DNA of 64,000 bases from Eubacteriaceae bacterium (GTDB lineage: Bacteria; Bacillota; Clostridia; Eubacteriales; Anaerofustaceae): positions 62,001-126,000 of the forward strand of contig WRIY01000004.1 in NCBI GenBank assembly GCA_009782515.1, written 5' to 3'. Below, in pieces: positions 44,228 to 51,313 of this stretch; position 1 is the stretch's first letter, and each line of letters opens with the position of its first letter. The notes under the pieces are model-generated. The model was not told the DNA's origin, did not search any database, and was given only the letters and a program-made list of their open reading frames with translations. A program made the position numbers and the translations under genes.

Positions 44228-46264
44228 ATGAAAATTGGTATCGGCATCGACACAGGCGGCACATGCACAGATGCTGTCGCGTATGATTTTGATACATCTA
44301 CCTTAATTGCTAAGGGAAAAGCACTGACAACCAGAGAGAACCTTTCTATAGGGATCGGAAACGCTCTTGACCAGCTCCCTCCGGAGCTTATCCGCGATGC
44401 GCAGGTTGTTTCTTTATCGACAACTTTGGCAACCAACGCCTGCCTTGAAGGCAAAGGCGGAAGGGCGAAGCTGGTGATTTTCGGCCTAACAGACGAGATA
44501 ATAATACGGTTCGATGCCGAGGCTAGATATGGGATAAAAAGAGACAGCGTTCTTACAATCGACAAGCCTGCAAGAGCTGAAGGGCTTGAAGATGTAGAGC
44601 TTGATTGGGAGGCCATTCTTGAAAAGCATGGCTCATGGCTTCAAGACGCAGATGCGCTCTCTACTGCTGAGCTTTATTCTATGAACAATGGCGCGCCAAG
44701 CGAAAAGCGCTTAAAAGAGCTTGCAGACGAATACTTCAAGCTTCCATGCGTTAGCGCAAGCGAGTTTATAAGCGACGTTAACGTGCTTACCCGCAGCGCC
44801 ACTGCCCTGCTCAATGCCAGAATGTTCCCGATAATCCAGGAATTCGTTGAAACCGCCATTGCAGACTTTGAACAGCGCGAATGCACAGCTCCGGTGATGG
44901 TAGTTCGAAGCGACGGAAGCATGATGTCATCAGATTTATCTATGTCACGGCCTGTTGAGACTATATTGTCAGGCCCGGCTGCAAGCGCGCTTGCCGGAAA
45001 GGCTTTCTGCGAAGACCAGGACTTCGTCATAATTGACATGGGCGGAACAACAACTGACATATCAGTTGTCCATAAGGGAAAACCAGTCATGGTTGAAGAG
45101 GGAATCCTTCTAGCCGGGTGGAGAACAGCTGTAAAGGGTGTTTTGGTTTCACCGTTTGCGCTTGGCGGAGACAGCACTGTCAGACTGGTAGAAGGCCGCA
45201 TGCGCCTGTTTGACCGGCGTTCTACACCTATATGCGTTGCAGCAACACGCTGGCCAGAAATCAAGGACATGCTCAGAAACCTTCTTAAAACAAAGCATGT
45301 CAACAAGTTCCCGCTCCATGAGTTCCTATACTTGGTCCGCGAGCCGGCTGAGCAAAAGAGCTATAATGATGATGAGCTTGCCCTCCTTGAGCGCCTGCGC
45401 AAAGGCCCCTGCATTCTTGAGAACTTAAAAGACGAAGCCGGAATAGACCTCTACAGCTTCAGCAGCGAGCGTTTGGAGGAAGAAGGCATTGTAATGCGGT
45501 GCGGTTTGACTCCAACAGACTTTATGCATCTTAAAGGCGATTATGTGGAGTTCGACACAGAGGCTTCAGAGATTGCTGCCCGCTATATCCTATACAGCCT
45601 TAAAAGGACCCATGATGTAGCTACTGACGAAGAGATTGCAGAGCTTGCTGACAGCGTTTATGACCTCGTTCAAGGCCGCATGTATGAAAATTTAGTGCGC
45701 GTCATGCTTGCCAGGCAGTATCCGAAAGCTTTCAAAGAAGGGGTTGACGCACAGACAGATTTCCTTATTAAGGAGGCATGGGCGACTCGCGATTCTGAGC
45801 AAGGCTCTATATTTAAGCATACATTTACAACAAAAGCCGCTCTCATTGGCATTGGCGCCCCAACCCATATATTCCTTCCGGCAGTAGCCAAAGCACTGGA
45901 TGCCCCTTGCATACTGCCTGAGCACGCCGAAGTAGCAAATGCCCTTGGAGCGCTGAAAGCAAGCATAAATGTTGTACAGCGCATTGAGATATCGCATATC
46001 ATGTCACTCACAATTGGGCCGTACTACATCGTGCATACTCCGAAAGGCAGCCGCCAATTCAAAAAGCTCGATGAAGCAATTGAGCTGGCAAAAGCAGAAG
46101 CTGAAGAAGCCGCAATTATTGAGGCGAGATCAAGAGGCGCAGTTGGCGAGTTAGTTGCCAATACTTATGTTGAAAACCAAAATGTTATAAATAAGGAAGG
46201 CGCCAGCGTAAACTTCGGCCATGCAGTTATTTCAGAAGTAAATGTTATAGACATGAAAATCTAG
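44228..46264 (+). CDS. Hydantoinase/oxoprolinase-family (HyuA-like) ATPase
   Basis: 678 residues, ASKHA fold. GIGIDTGGTCTDAVAYD at the N-terminus and FVIIDMGGTTTDISVV (about 268) are the two phosphate-binding motifs; LSTTLATNACLEGKGGRAKL is the HyuA block. Family members hydrolyse ATP to open cyclic amides, but many are linked to corrinoid methyltransferases without known substrate. No HyuB partner is present. It follows acsE by about 290 nt with its own probable promoter. It shares its fold with RACo, so a corrinoid-related ATPase role is possible; this is inference. Confidence 0.82.
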   Translation: MKIGIGIDTGGTCTDAVAYDFDTSTLIAKGKALTTRENLSIGIGNALDQLPPELIRDAQVVSLSTTLATNACLEGKGGRAKLVIFGLTDEIIIRFDAEARYGIKRDSVLTIDKPARAEGLEDVELDWEAILEKHGSWLQDADALSTAELYSMNNGAPSEKRLKELADEYFKLPCVSASEFISDVNVLTRSATALLNARMFPIIQEFVETAIADFEQRECTAPVMVVRSDGSMMSSDLSMSRPVETILSGPAASALAGKAFCEDQDFVIIDMGGTTTDISVVHKGKPVMVEEGILLAGWRTAVKGVLVSPFALGGDSTVRLVEGRMRLFDRRSTPICVAATRWPEIKDMLRNLLKTKHVNKFPLHEFLYLVREPAEQKSYNDDELALLERLRKGPCILENLKDEAGIDLYSFSSERLEEEGIVMRCGLTPTDFMHLKGDYVEFDTEASEIAARYILYSLKRTHDVATDEEIAELADSVYDLVQGRMYENLVRVMLARQYPKAFKEGVDAQTDFLIKEAWATRDSEQGSIFKHTFTTKAALIGIGAPTHIFLPAVAKALDAPCILPEHAEVANALGALKASINVVQRIEISHIMSLTIGPYYIVHTPKGSRQFKKLDEAIELAKAEAEEAAIIEARSRGAVGELVANTYVENQNVINKEGASVNFGHAVISEVNVIDMKI

Positions 46265-46326
46265 GCAAAAGCGTTTGAAATATTAGCCAATACGGAAAGT
46301 CTGCATTTGCATGAGCTAAAAATATC

Positions 46327-46355
46327 TTGACAAAACCAAAATTCAGTCATATTAT
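46327..46355 (+). promoter_or_regulatory. Promoter of the T-box/trpB2 unit
   Basis: TTGACA (46327-46332), 17-nt spacer, TATTAT (46350-46355), a few bases before the T-box RNA. Confidence 0.8.
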
Positions 46356-46367
46356 AAGAAAAACCGC

Positions 46368-46631
46368 TGATCGGAAGTGAGTAACGCTGCTTATGTCGCT
46401 ATAGAGAGCTGCAGAGGGTGAAAATGCAGTGCGAGTGGCAACGTGAATGGGTCCGTGAGGGCAACCTGAAAAGCACTATGCACAGTAGGGAAGACAGAGG
46501 CGGCGCTCTGTTAGCAAACGCCAGCGTATGATAGTACGCATTGAGAGGGCGCTAAATGCGCCAAGCCGGGTGGCACCGCAGGAGATTATGCTCCTGTCCC
46601 TGCAATAAAAAGCAGAGGCAGGGGCTTTTTG
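46368..46631 (+). ncRNA. T-box leader, tryptophan-specific
   Basis: AGTGA element at 46376-46380, the GA-rich stem I region, specifier loop gtgaaTGGgtcc with codon TGG (Trp) at 46448-46450, T-box gggtggcaccgc at 46568-46579, and a terminator stem tccctgc/gcagggg (46597-46603 with 46618-46624) followed by T5. Uncharged tRNA-Trp would pair with the specifier and the T-box to open the terminator, so trpB2 is made when tryptophan is scarce. Confidence 0.95.
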
Positions 46632-46674
46632 TATATAAAATATCCCCTGATCCTCAAAGAAAGGAATACTAAAA

Positions 46675-48051
46675 ATGGCAAACAGTCAAATCCCATACAA
46701 GACCTATCTTTCTGAGGAGGAGATCCCGAAGGCGTGGTACAACATTCGCGCTGACATGAAAACCGCCCATAGGCCCATCCTTAATCCGGGCACCCTTGAG
46801 CCCATGAGCGCTGAGGACTTAAGCCCTGTGTTTTGCAGTGAGCTTGCAGCGCAGGAATTAAATGACACAGATCGCTTTATTGAAATTCCGGACGAGGTTC
46901 GCGAGCTTTATAAGATGTATAGGCCATCCCCTGTAATGAGGGCATATGCGCTTGAAAAGGAGCTCGGCACTCCAGCAAAAATTTACTATAAGTATGAAGG
47001 CGGAAACACATCAGGAAGCCATAAGCTAAATTCAGCCATTGCCCAAGCATATTATGCCAAAAAGCAGGGGCTGAAGGGCGTGACAACTGAAACCGGAGCA
47101 GGCCAATGGGGCACTGCCCTTGCTATTGCCTGCGGGTTTTTCGAGCTTGACTGCAAAGTTTTTATGGTTAAAATATCCTCTGAACAGAAGCCGTACAGAA
47201 AAGCAATTATGGAAACATATGGAGCAACAGTCACTCCATCCCCTTCAAATACTACGAATATCGGCCGAAAGATTCTTGAAGAGAACCCGGGCACAGGTGG
47301 AAGCCTTGGATGCGCAATCAGTGAAGCTGTTGAAGTTGCTGTCAGCACTGAAGGCTACAGATATGTTCTCGGCAGTGTTCTCAACCAGGTTCTTATACAC
47401 CAGTCAATTATCGGCCTTGAAACAAAGGCTGCGCTTGATCGCTATGATGTGTACCCTGACGTGCTGATCGGATGCGCCGGAGGGGGCTCAAACTTCGGCG
47501 GCCTAATGGCGCCTTATATGGCTGACAGGCTTGCAGGAAAGAAGTCTCCGTATTTTATAGCAGTTGAGCCGGCTTCATGCCCGTCTATGACGCGAGGCAA
47601 GTTTGCATACGATTTCTGCGATACAGGAATGGTAACGCCTCTAGCCAAGATGTACACCTTAGGCGCTTCATTTATACCTGCGCCCAACCACGCGGGAGGC
47701 CTTCGCTACCATGGCATGAGCCCGATACTCTCGCAGCTGTACTATGATGGCTATATAGACGAAGCAAGGGCTGTACCCCAGCTAAGCGTATTTGATGCTG
47801 CCACACTTTTTGCCAGGGTAGAGGGGATATTGCCCGCCCCTGAATCTTCGCATGCCATTCGAGTGGCTATTGACGAAGCTTTAGCGTGCAAAGAGTCCGG
47901 TGAAAGCAAAACAATAGTGTTCGGGCTCACAGGCACAGGCAACTTCGATCTTGGCGCCTACATGCAGTACGCTGACGGGACCCTAAATGACTATATCCCT
48001 ACAGATGAGGATTTGGAAATAGGGTTTGCCGGAATTCCAAAAGTCGAGTAG
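46675..48051 (+). CDS. trpB: Tryptophan synthase beta chain, TrpB2 type
   Basis: 458 residues, the longer TrpB2 class (TrpB1 is about 400). PLP Lys in EGGNTSGSHKLNSAIAQAYYA, ETGAGQWGTALA, GCAGGGSNFGGLM (phosphate of PLP), EGILPAPESSHAI and GLTGTGNFDLGAY. It makes Trp from Ser and indole (or phosphoserine in some TrpB2). No trpA or other trp genes are near, so indole salvage is likely. Under the Trp T-box. Confidence 0.94.
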   Translation: MANSQIPYKTYLSEEEIPKAWYNIRADMKTAHRPILNPGTLEPMSAEDLSPVFCSELAAQELNDTDRFIEIPDEVRELYKMYRPSPVMRAYALEKELGTPAKIYYKYEGGNTSGSHKLNSAIAQAYYAKKQGLKGVTTETGAGQWGTALAIACGFFELDCKVFMVKISSEQKPYRKAIMETYGATVTPSPSNTTNIGRKILEENPGTGGSLGCAISEAVEVAVSTEGYRYVLGSVLNQVLIHQSIIGLETKAALDRYDVYPDVLIGCAGGGSNFGGLMAPYMADRLAGKKSPYFIAVEPASCPSMTRGKFAYDFCDTGMVTPLAKMYTLGASFIPAPNHAGGLRYHGMSPILSQLYYDGYIDEARAVPQLSVFDAATLFARVEGILPAPESSHAIRVAIDEALACKESGESKTIVFGLTGTGNFDLGAYMQYADGTLNDYIPTDEDLEIGFAGIPKVE

Positions 48052-48086
48052 CTTAACCCGTGCAAGTTTTATATATACAGACAAAT

Positions 48087-48123
48087 GCCGTTATTATGCC
48101 GCATGCAGCGGTATAATAACGGC
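48087..48123. terminator. Long hairpin after trpB2
   Basis: Fifteen-pair stem with one G-T pair (48088-48102 with 48108-48122), five-base loop. Followed by AT-rich sequence without a clean T run, so termination is probable but not certain. Lies between convergent genes. Confidence 0.55.
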
Positions 48124-48170
48124 TAATATAAGAGTTTAATTTTCGGGCTGTAATTGCGCTCTTTTCAATT

Positions 48171-48491
48171 TTAGCGCTTTTCAAGCCAGCCCCATATCAA
48201 GAAGAAAACATATGTTAAGGCAGCATGCCATACAGGCAAAAAACTCGCAAAGGCTATTTCTTTGCTCTTAATCGTTTTTGCCAGGGAATAAACGTATGTA
48301 ATAGCATATGTGCCTGCAAGCAGCATGGTAGCCAGCGATGCAACCAGCAGCATCCAATCTTTGGCGTTGTTGAGCTCTGCCTTGCCAAGTGAAGCCATCT
48401 GCATGACAGTGCCAATCCATGATGCTACAGATATTGGTATTGGAATTGCCAATACCACGAATAAAGCGATAGCTAGCAATGTTTTTTTCAC
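48171..48491 (-). CDS. Small three-helix membrane protein
   Basis: 106 residues from the GTG at 48491, which has aaagggg nine bases upstream; the frame is open further upstream to 48593 but without SD. Three hydrophobic helices (about 4-33, 45-70, 80-102). It follows the Ro gene by about 100 nt on the same strand and may be co-transcribed. Family not recognised. Confidence 0.6.
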   Translation of the reverse strand: MKKTLLAIALFVVLAIPIPISVASWIGTVMQMASLGKAELNNAKDWMLLVASLATMLLAGTYAITYVYSLAKTIKSKEIAFASFLPVWHAALTYVFFLIWGWLEKR

Positions 48492-48595
48492 AGCGGTTTT
48501 CCCCTTTCGCACGGCGCCTGTGTATTTTATATGAAAGCGGCTTATTGCCTTTGCGGCTGAATGCCCAAAACTGCAAGCTGCCGGCAGCAACAAAT

Positions 48596-50038
48596 CTAGT
48601 GCGCGCTGTAGCTTTCTATGGCCTGCACCAGGCTTCCAATGCCGCTTTCAGCCATGCTTATGAAGCTTAGGGCTTTTTCAGACCAGCCGCTTATGATGTT
48701 GGTATATTTGCCGTGAAACTGCTGAGTGCCATAGCCTTGCAGATCGATCGCATGCACCCACGCTTGAGGCTGGAGCATTTCTTTTCTGTACATGTCAGCA
48801 AGGCTTTGGACAGGATTGCTCCATTGGCTATTAATCTGGTTGTCTGAGATCACTATAATGCGATCTGCAGGGATTTTATTGTCAATAAGGTATTGGAAAG
48901 GCAGCTCCATAGCTGTCCCGCCTCCATTGACAGGTATTGCCCTGGCTTGAGCCAAAATCCCGCCTTTTGAAGCAATTGCCTGGGGATACAGGCCAGTGTC
49001 AAATGTCAAAAATATGCTTTCCTCGCATACTTTTGACAGCGCAACGCCTAAAACCAAACCAATCTCAGCGCATGTAATTTTGCTTCTGCGGCTGATTGGC
49101 GCAGTCATTGATCCCGATACATCCACTGCGATTACGCTCATGCCCTTAACAGCAGGGATATTTGAAACAGAGATGTTGATAGCTGTTTCAAGGGCATTAA
49201 ATGCCTTTGATGTCGCTGCAGGAAGCTGCTCAAGCTCCTTGTATGCCGACAAAAACCGGAAAGGCAGCTGTTTAGAGTTGAGCACCCGGCCCTCATCGCT
49301 TATATGATCATATACAATGCCGATATTTAAAGGTTTGGCATTGATTATGTTTCTGAGGTTTCTGAGCATGGCCATATATCCAAGCTTGCCTGATGCAATA
49401 AGGCCCTCCCAAACTTCCTTGGTGCTGCCTTTTGATGAAAGCTCTGTTTCCCATGTATAAGGCGTTTTGAGATCGCCGCTCAGCACGCGGCTAAACAGAT
49501 CTGACTGTTCATCAGTTTCAGGCTTTGGATGGCACAGCCTCAGCACATCCCTAAGCTTTAAAGCGTTTTGCTCACCCTTGTACTTAGCCAGCTCATATTC
49601 ATCAAATGATTTTATCGAATCGCTTATGCCCTTTTTCAGCGCATTTGGAATAGGCTTGCCAAACATTGTAATGTACGCAGCCAGGATTTCAGCAGGATCG
49701 TCTGCACGAGGCGTTATGGCAGGAAACATGCCTCTTATGTAAGGCTTTCCGGCAGGCTCGCTAGCCAGCACTGCTGTCAGGGCATGCGAAACAGAGCGCA
49801 TGTTAAACTCGCGCCTTGCGTATAAAGCAAGCTTGGCAATGAATTGAGGATCATCCTTTGCCAGCTCAGCTGCGCCCTTTACTATATCGCTGCTGTTGTC
49901 AGAGTAAAATTTCGGCTCATTGAAGAAAGTTGTCAGCACCTGAGTGAGCAGGCGCTCTTTGCCTTCCATTAAGTAGGCTGCATGGCCTTCTTCGTTTGTG
50001 CCTATGATAGATGCTTTTGGCTTGTTGAATCTTGCCAT
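48596..50038 (-). CDS. rsr: Ro60/TROVE-domain RNA-binding protein (bacterial Rsr)
   Basis: 480 residues. N-terminal TROVE ring of helical repeats (about 20-290; KLALYARREFNMRSVSHALTAVL and GYMAMLRNLRNII are typical), C-terminal von Willebrand A domain (about 305-480) with the MIDAS DVSGSM (about 311-316), a Thr in NGGGTAME and Asp in ISDNQ. Ro proteins bind Y RNAs and the ends of misfolded RNAs, and in bacteria act with PNPase in RNA decay and rRNA maturation under stress. SD ggaagtga. A candidate Y RNA is directly upstream on the same strand. Confidence 0.93.
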   Translation of the reverse strand: MARFNKPKASIIGTNEEGHAAYLMEGKERLLTQVLTTFFNEPKFYSDNSSDIVKGAAELAKDDPQFIAKLALYARREFNMRSVSHALTAVLASEPAGKPYIRGMFPAITPRADDPAEILAAYITMFGKPIPNALKKGISDSIKSFDEYELAKYKGEQNALKLRDVLRLCHPKPETDEQSDLFSRVLSGDLKTPYTWETELSSKGSTKEVWEGLIASGKLGYMAMLRNLRNIINAKPLNIGIVYDHISDEGRVLNSKQLPFRFLSAYKELEQLPAATSKAFNALETAINISVSNIPAVKGMSVIAVDVSGSMTAPISRRSKITCAEIGLVLGVALSKVCEESIFLTFDTGLYPQAIASKGGILAQARAIPVNGGGTAMELPFQYLIDNKIPADRIIVISDNQINSQWSNPVQSLADMYRKEMLQPQAWVHAIDLQGYGTQQFHGKYTNIISGWSEKALSFISMAESGIGSLVQAIESYSAH

Positions 50039-50111
50039 AATTTCACTTCCCTATTTTTTGTCTGCCAATGATCAATAAGCTGCCAACAAGCAATTTGTCA
50101 GCAGGCGAATA

Positions 50112-50290
50112 GCAGTGCAAATCCAGTCTCCAAGTTTGATACAAGATGAAAAATATCTGCCTGTTTGTGCAACAGGCAATAAAGGCAGATATAAAGCCAT
50201 TTCCATGCGAAGAATCATCGAATAGCGGCAGCAGGATTCGAACCTGGTATGTAAATATTCAGCCAATGAAGTAGCCGCTATCTGCACTGC
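50112..50290 (-). ncRNA. Candidate Y RNA with tRNA-like module (YrlA-type)
   Basis: Read on the minus strand, outer 5' and 3' ends pair perfectly (gcagtgca at 50290-50283 with tgcactgc at 50119-50112). Inside, an eight-pair acceptor-like stem atagcggc/gccgctat (about 50281-50274 and 50229-50222) encloses a D-loop-like cattggctga and a T-arm cagg-ttcgaat-cctg, with no anticodon arm. Next is a hairpin atatctgcc/ggcagatat (about 50191-50183 and 50160-50152). This matches the plan of bacterial YrlA RNAs, which bind Ro. Ends are approximate; a degenerate tRNA is the alternative. Confidence 0.6.
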
Positions 50291-50338
50291 CACACAGAAA
50301 TATTACCATTGCTGTTCTGGGAGAAAAATCGCAAACAC

Positions 50339-50440
50339 TAAAATGCCCAGCGAACTGAGCGAACTTTACGCTGCCAAGCAGGCCTTTTGGGCCTGTTGCC
50401 AGGCGCAATCTAAGCGAAGAAAGTGTCTGCTGCACTGCCC
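50339..50440 (-). ncRNA. Possible second structured RNA upstream of the Y RNA
   Basis: On the minus strand it begins with ggcagtgcag, the same ten bases that open the Y RNA candidate, and contains a strong hairpin caggcc/ggcctg extended by caa/ttg and ctg/cag (about 50400-50370). No coding frame. Could be a second Y-like RNA or the 5' part of one longer RNA. Confidence 0.3.
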
Positions 50441-50628
50441 AGCTATTCATTATAGCATGCATTGGGCGCAAAGCAACAAGAGTTGCCATTATATTGCATG
50501 AATAGCATTTTGGCAATTTCCACTAAAGCTTGCGTGGCAAGCAGGCCAAACGGGCTTTAAAAAAATTTCGCCAAGCCTGATCATCCCTCATGGGCCACAA
50601 AGCAAGTTGAGGCAAAAGGCCTTAAATG

Positions 50629-51042
50629 CTAGCTAAAACTATAGCTTTCAGGCACGGCTTCAACAGCGAAAAGCTCGTAATGCGAAGCGTTTATTATGGC
50701 CTTTTGCATTTCGTTTCGATCAAGCCCTTCTGCATTGAGCCCTTTATAGACAAGGCGAACGCTTTTGCCGGTTGCCCTGTTTAGCAATGAAAACGCCATG
50801 TCGCCAGTCAAATTGACGAAGAGGCTGTTTTTTTCCTCATTGCAGCCGAATGCAGCCTTAATAGCGTCAATCGGGCATTTGTCAGTTTCAGAAATGCATA
50901 CAGCTACATTGCTGTCCTGAAAGCTTAGATCAAGCAGCTCTTTTGCATATAAGGCTGCTTTGTAGCCAATAGACAGCCCGGGGCATATATGGCCGTGAAA
51001 TTCGGCTGTTTTTTCCCATAGCTCTAAATCAGTGGGTTCCAT
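50629..51042 (-). CDS. FmdE-like protein
   Basis: 137 residues. EFHGHICPGLSIGYKAALYA is the FmdE signature (His and Cys metal ligands), with ETDKCPIDAIKAAFGC in place of the usual C.VDAIQ...GC block. The C-terminal zinc finger of longer FmdE proteins is absent. FmdE is named after a subunit of formylmethanofuran dehydrogenase, but most bacterial copies are unlinked to it and of unknown function. Good SD (ggaggtga) upstream. It lies 270 nt downstream of a RACo gene on the same strand, beyond a strong terminator. Confidence 0.85.
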   Translation of the reverse strand: MEPTDLELWEKTAEFHGHICPGLSIGYKAALYAKELLDLSFQDSNVAVCISETDKCPIDAIKAAFGCNEEKNSLFVNLTGDMAFSLLNRATGKSVRLVYKGLNAEGLDRNEMQKAIINASHYELFAVEAVPESYSFS

Positions 51043-51234
51043 TTAGGCATCACCTCCAACTTTTAGTTCTTGCCTATTTACAATACACAAATCCGCCACA
51101 AGCTTCAAGCTTTGTTTTATATTGGCCGTTAATAGCCCTTCTCAGGGCTCACTGTATCGCAAAACAGCCTTTTGCAATAGTTTGTCTGATGCACATGGGA
51201 GCTGCAGCCAGGCTTTTTAGCAGATGAAATTGAA

Positions 51235-51289
51235 TAAAAAAACGCCGGCAATACAGCCGGGGCGAAATGGCCCAGCTGTATTGCCGGCG
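51235..51289 (-). terminator. Strong terminator of RACo copy 2
   Basis: Perfect 15-pair stem (51289-51275 with 51257-51243), 17-base loop, then a T run on the minus strand (51242-51236). Confidence 0.9.
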
Positions 51290-51313
51290 CGCAATCTTAG
51301 AAGCGCCAGCGCT

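Noticed and set aside
50217-50290. Interpretation of the tRNA-like segment as a real tRNA gene
   Set aside because: There is no anticodon arm between the D-like and T-like parts, and the segment sits inside a larger closed structure next to a Ro gene.
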